DNA of 6,604 nucleotides from Candidatus Brocadiaceae bacterium. GTDB lineage: Bacteria; Planctomycetota; MHYJ01; JACQXL01; CAKKQI01. The stretch is from assembly GCA_919901895.1 (NCBI GenBank), contig CAKKQI010000252.1:1-6604 (forward strand), read 5' to 3'. Both the position numbers and the translations under genes were made by a program. Of the stretch, positions 5,790 through 6,604 are shown piece by piece (the first letter of the stretch is position 1; every line of letters begins with the position of its first letter). The notes beneath the pieces are model-generated. The model was not told the origin of the DNA. It did not search any database and saw only the letters and a list, made by a program, of their open reading frames with translations.

Positions 5790-5817
5790 ATTTTAACATA
5801 ACCGTTCGGGAAGTCAA
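5790..5817 (-). promoter_or_regulatory. nnrD promoter, probably leaderless
   Basis: On the minus strand TTGACT (5812-5817), a 16-bp spacer and TAAAAT (5790-5795) form a good sigma70-type promoter. The -10 box ends six bases before the A of the nnrD ATG at 5783, so transcription should start at or next to the start codon. Confidence 0.55.
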
Positions 5818-5836
5818 AAATTATAGCGTAAAAACC

Positions 5837-5864
5837 TTGACAGTAACAACCTAACAAGTAAAAT
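5837..5864 (+). promoter_or_regulatory. promoter reading toward pilM
   Basis: A consensus TTGACA (5837-5842), a 16-bp spacer and TAAAAT (5859-5864) lie back to back with the nnrD promoter; the two -35 boxes are 19 bp apart. Transcription would start near 5871, leaving a leader of about 134 bases that contains a hairpin and the GATTACACAGAT repeats. Confidence 0.55.
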
Positions 5865-5885
5865 ATTTCAGATAGCATAATTAAA

Positions 5886-5911
5886 AGACATCCTATAATG
5901 AGAGGATGTTT
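5886..5911 (+). other. hairpin in the predicted pilM leader
   Basis: ACATCCT (5888-5894) pairs perfectly with AGGATGT (5903-5909) around eight bases; a G-T and an A-T pair extend it to nine. It is not followed by a T-run, so a terminator is unlikely. A TATAAT lies inside it (5894-5899) without a good -35 box. Confidence 0.4.
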
Positions 5912-5982
5912 GATTACACAGATTAAAAGAAGAGATTACACAGATACGTGCGAGTGGCGAGTAACATCTAATCGGTGTAATC
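5912..5982. repeat. GATTACACAGAT direct and inverted repeats
   Basis: GATTACACAGAT occurs at 5912-5923 and again at 5934-5945. An inverted copy, TAATCGGTGTAATC, lies at 5969-5982 and matches the first copy (extended to 14 bases) at 13 positions. The element ends about 22 bases before the pilM start, so it would form a long-loop stem in the pilM leader. Strings of this type are common dispersed intergenic repeats in uncultured bacteria. Confidence 0.6.
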
Positions 5983-6004
5983 AATTATAAAAAGGTAGGC
6001 CAAA

Positions 6005-6604
6005 ATGGCTAAAGGTGTTTGGGGATTAGACGTCAGCCGTTCATCCTTGAAAGCCGTCCGGCTTCAGAGCGGCAAAGAGAACCTGGAATTAACGGATCTA
6101 GAGATTATTGAATATCCGTTTGTTTTAGGAAGGGACGAAGCGGCGCTGGAACAGGAAATCAAGAATGCTCTGGCGGCATTCCTCAGCCGGCATAAATTAC
6201 GCCGCGATCTAGTGGTTGCTTCCTTGCCGGTTCATTCCACTTTTAACCGTTTTATTAAACTGCCGCCGGTGGCACCGGATCGCCTCAAAGAAATCATCCA
6301 GTTTGAAGCCCAGCAGCATATTCCCTTTCCATTAAACGAAGTTATCTGGCGATACCAATCTTCCGGTAAACCGGTCCAGCCGGGCGAAGAAATGGATGTG
6401 GGAATATTCGCGATTAAAAAAGAATTGGTGGACCAGTTTTCATCATTGTTGGCTTCGGTCGGGGTGAACGTTGATATTGTCCAGTTTAATCCGGTGGCAC
6501 TGTATAATTTTGTGATGTTTGATTATGACCTGGGCCGCAATTTTATTATTCTTGAAATCGGCTCAAACAATACGGACCTAATTATGGTCGATGAGGAAAG
6601 ATAA
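6005..6604 (+). CDS. pilM: PilM-like type IV pilus assembly protein, truncated
   Basis: PilM is an actin-like cytoplasmic ATPase that binds the N-terminus of PilN and links the inner-membrane alignment complex to the pilus motor. Here the first actin-like phosphate loop (WGLDVSRSSLKAVRL, 6-20), the SLPVHSTFNRFIKLPP block, EAQQHIPFPLNEVIWRYQ and a second phosphate-loop-like LEIGSNNTDLIMVD are all present. The reading frame ends in TAA at the last three bases of the window, directly after VDEER, where relatives continue for about 150 residues. Either the gene is broken by a nonsense or frameshift change, or this is a sequence-edge artefact. The ATG has AAGG nine bases upstream. The gene is divergent from nnrD. 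Downstream pilN, pilO and pilP genes would be expected but lie outside the window. Confidence 0.85.
   Translation: MAKGVWGLDVSRSSLKAVRLQSGKENLELTDLEIIEYPFVLGRDEAALEQEIKNALAAFLSRHKLRRDLVVASLPVHSTFNRFIKLPPVAPDRLKEIIQFEAQQHIPFPLNEVIWRYQSSGKPVQPGEEMDVGIFAIKKELVDQFSSLLASVGVNVDIVQFNPVALYNFVMFDYDLGRNFIILEIGSNNTDLIMVDEER

Overview
The window comes from an uncultured-looking bacterium. Its PilM-type protein (DVS near the start, an IPFP-x-NEVIW stretch in the middle) resembles the PilM variety I associate with planctomycete- or Omnitrophota-like lineages. The intergenic DNA carries short dispersed repeats (CACGAAT, CACAAAG and GATTACACAGAT types) often seen in such genomes. This placement is an inference with low confidence.

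Layout. A PilZ-domain protein (25-435, +) faces a long leftward block. Between them is a small 23-bp-period repeat array (438-490). The leftward block, read from its 5' end, is as follows. nnrD (4803-5783), the NAD(P)H-hydrate dehydratase, carries short palindromic inserts. A YIP1-like N-terminus (4310-4663) is cut off and joined, in another frame, to a TPR fragment (4128-4385). Next come three closely spaced genes: a lipoprotein (3685-4077), a helix-turn-helix/PD-(D/E)XK nuclease-like protein (3121-3636, TTG start) and a DUF5677-like protein (2211-3071). Last are a DUF4143-type AAA ATPase (725-1975) with its own promoter and a 70-residue protein (516-728) coupled to it by an ATGA overlap. A decayed second copy of that small gene's start lies upstream of the ATPase (about 2064-2168). 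On the right, a 221-bp divergent region (5784-6004) holds back-to-back promoters, a hairpin and GATTACACAGAT repeats, then leads into pilM (6005-6604, +). PilM stops at about 199 residues, at the window edge, although the family is usually near 350.

How the parts fit. PilZ and PilM both belong to the world of type IV pili and c-di-GMP signalling, but they are not adjacent and I claim no direct link. nnrD is metabolite-repair housekeeping. The middle (about 2000-4400) is AT-rich, hypothetical and rearranged, and looks like an accessory region with traces of duplication, insertion and fusion.

The strongest points for a second look are two. First, the YIP1-TPR junction falls exactly on an A-AAA-AAG heptamer in the phase needed for -1 frameshifting. 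Second, a related palindrome is inserted in the same orientation and reading frame in nnrD and in the TPR fragment. No gap without a gene exceeds 300 bases. The 139 bp at 4664-4802 holds only the ribosome binding site of the YIP1-like gene and nothing else I can name.
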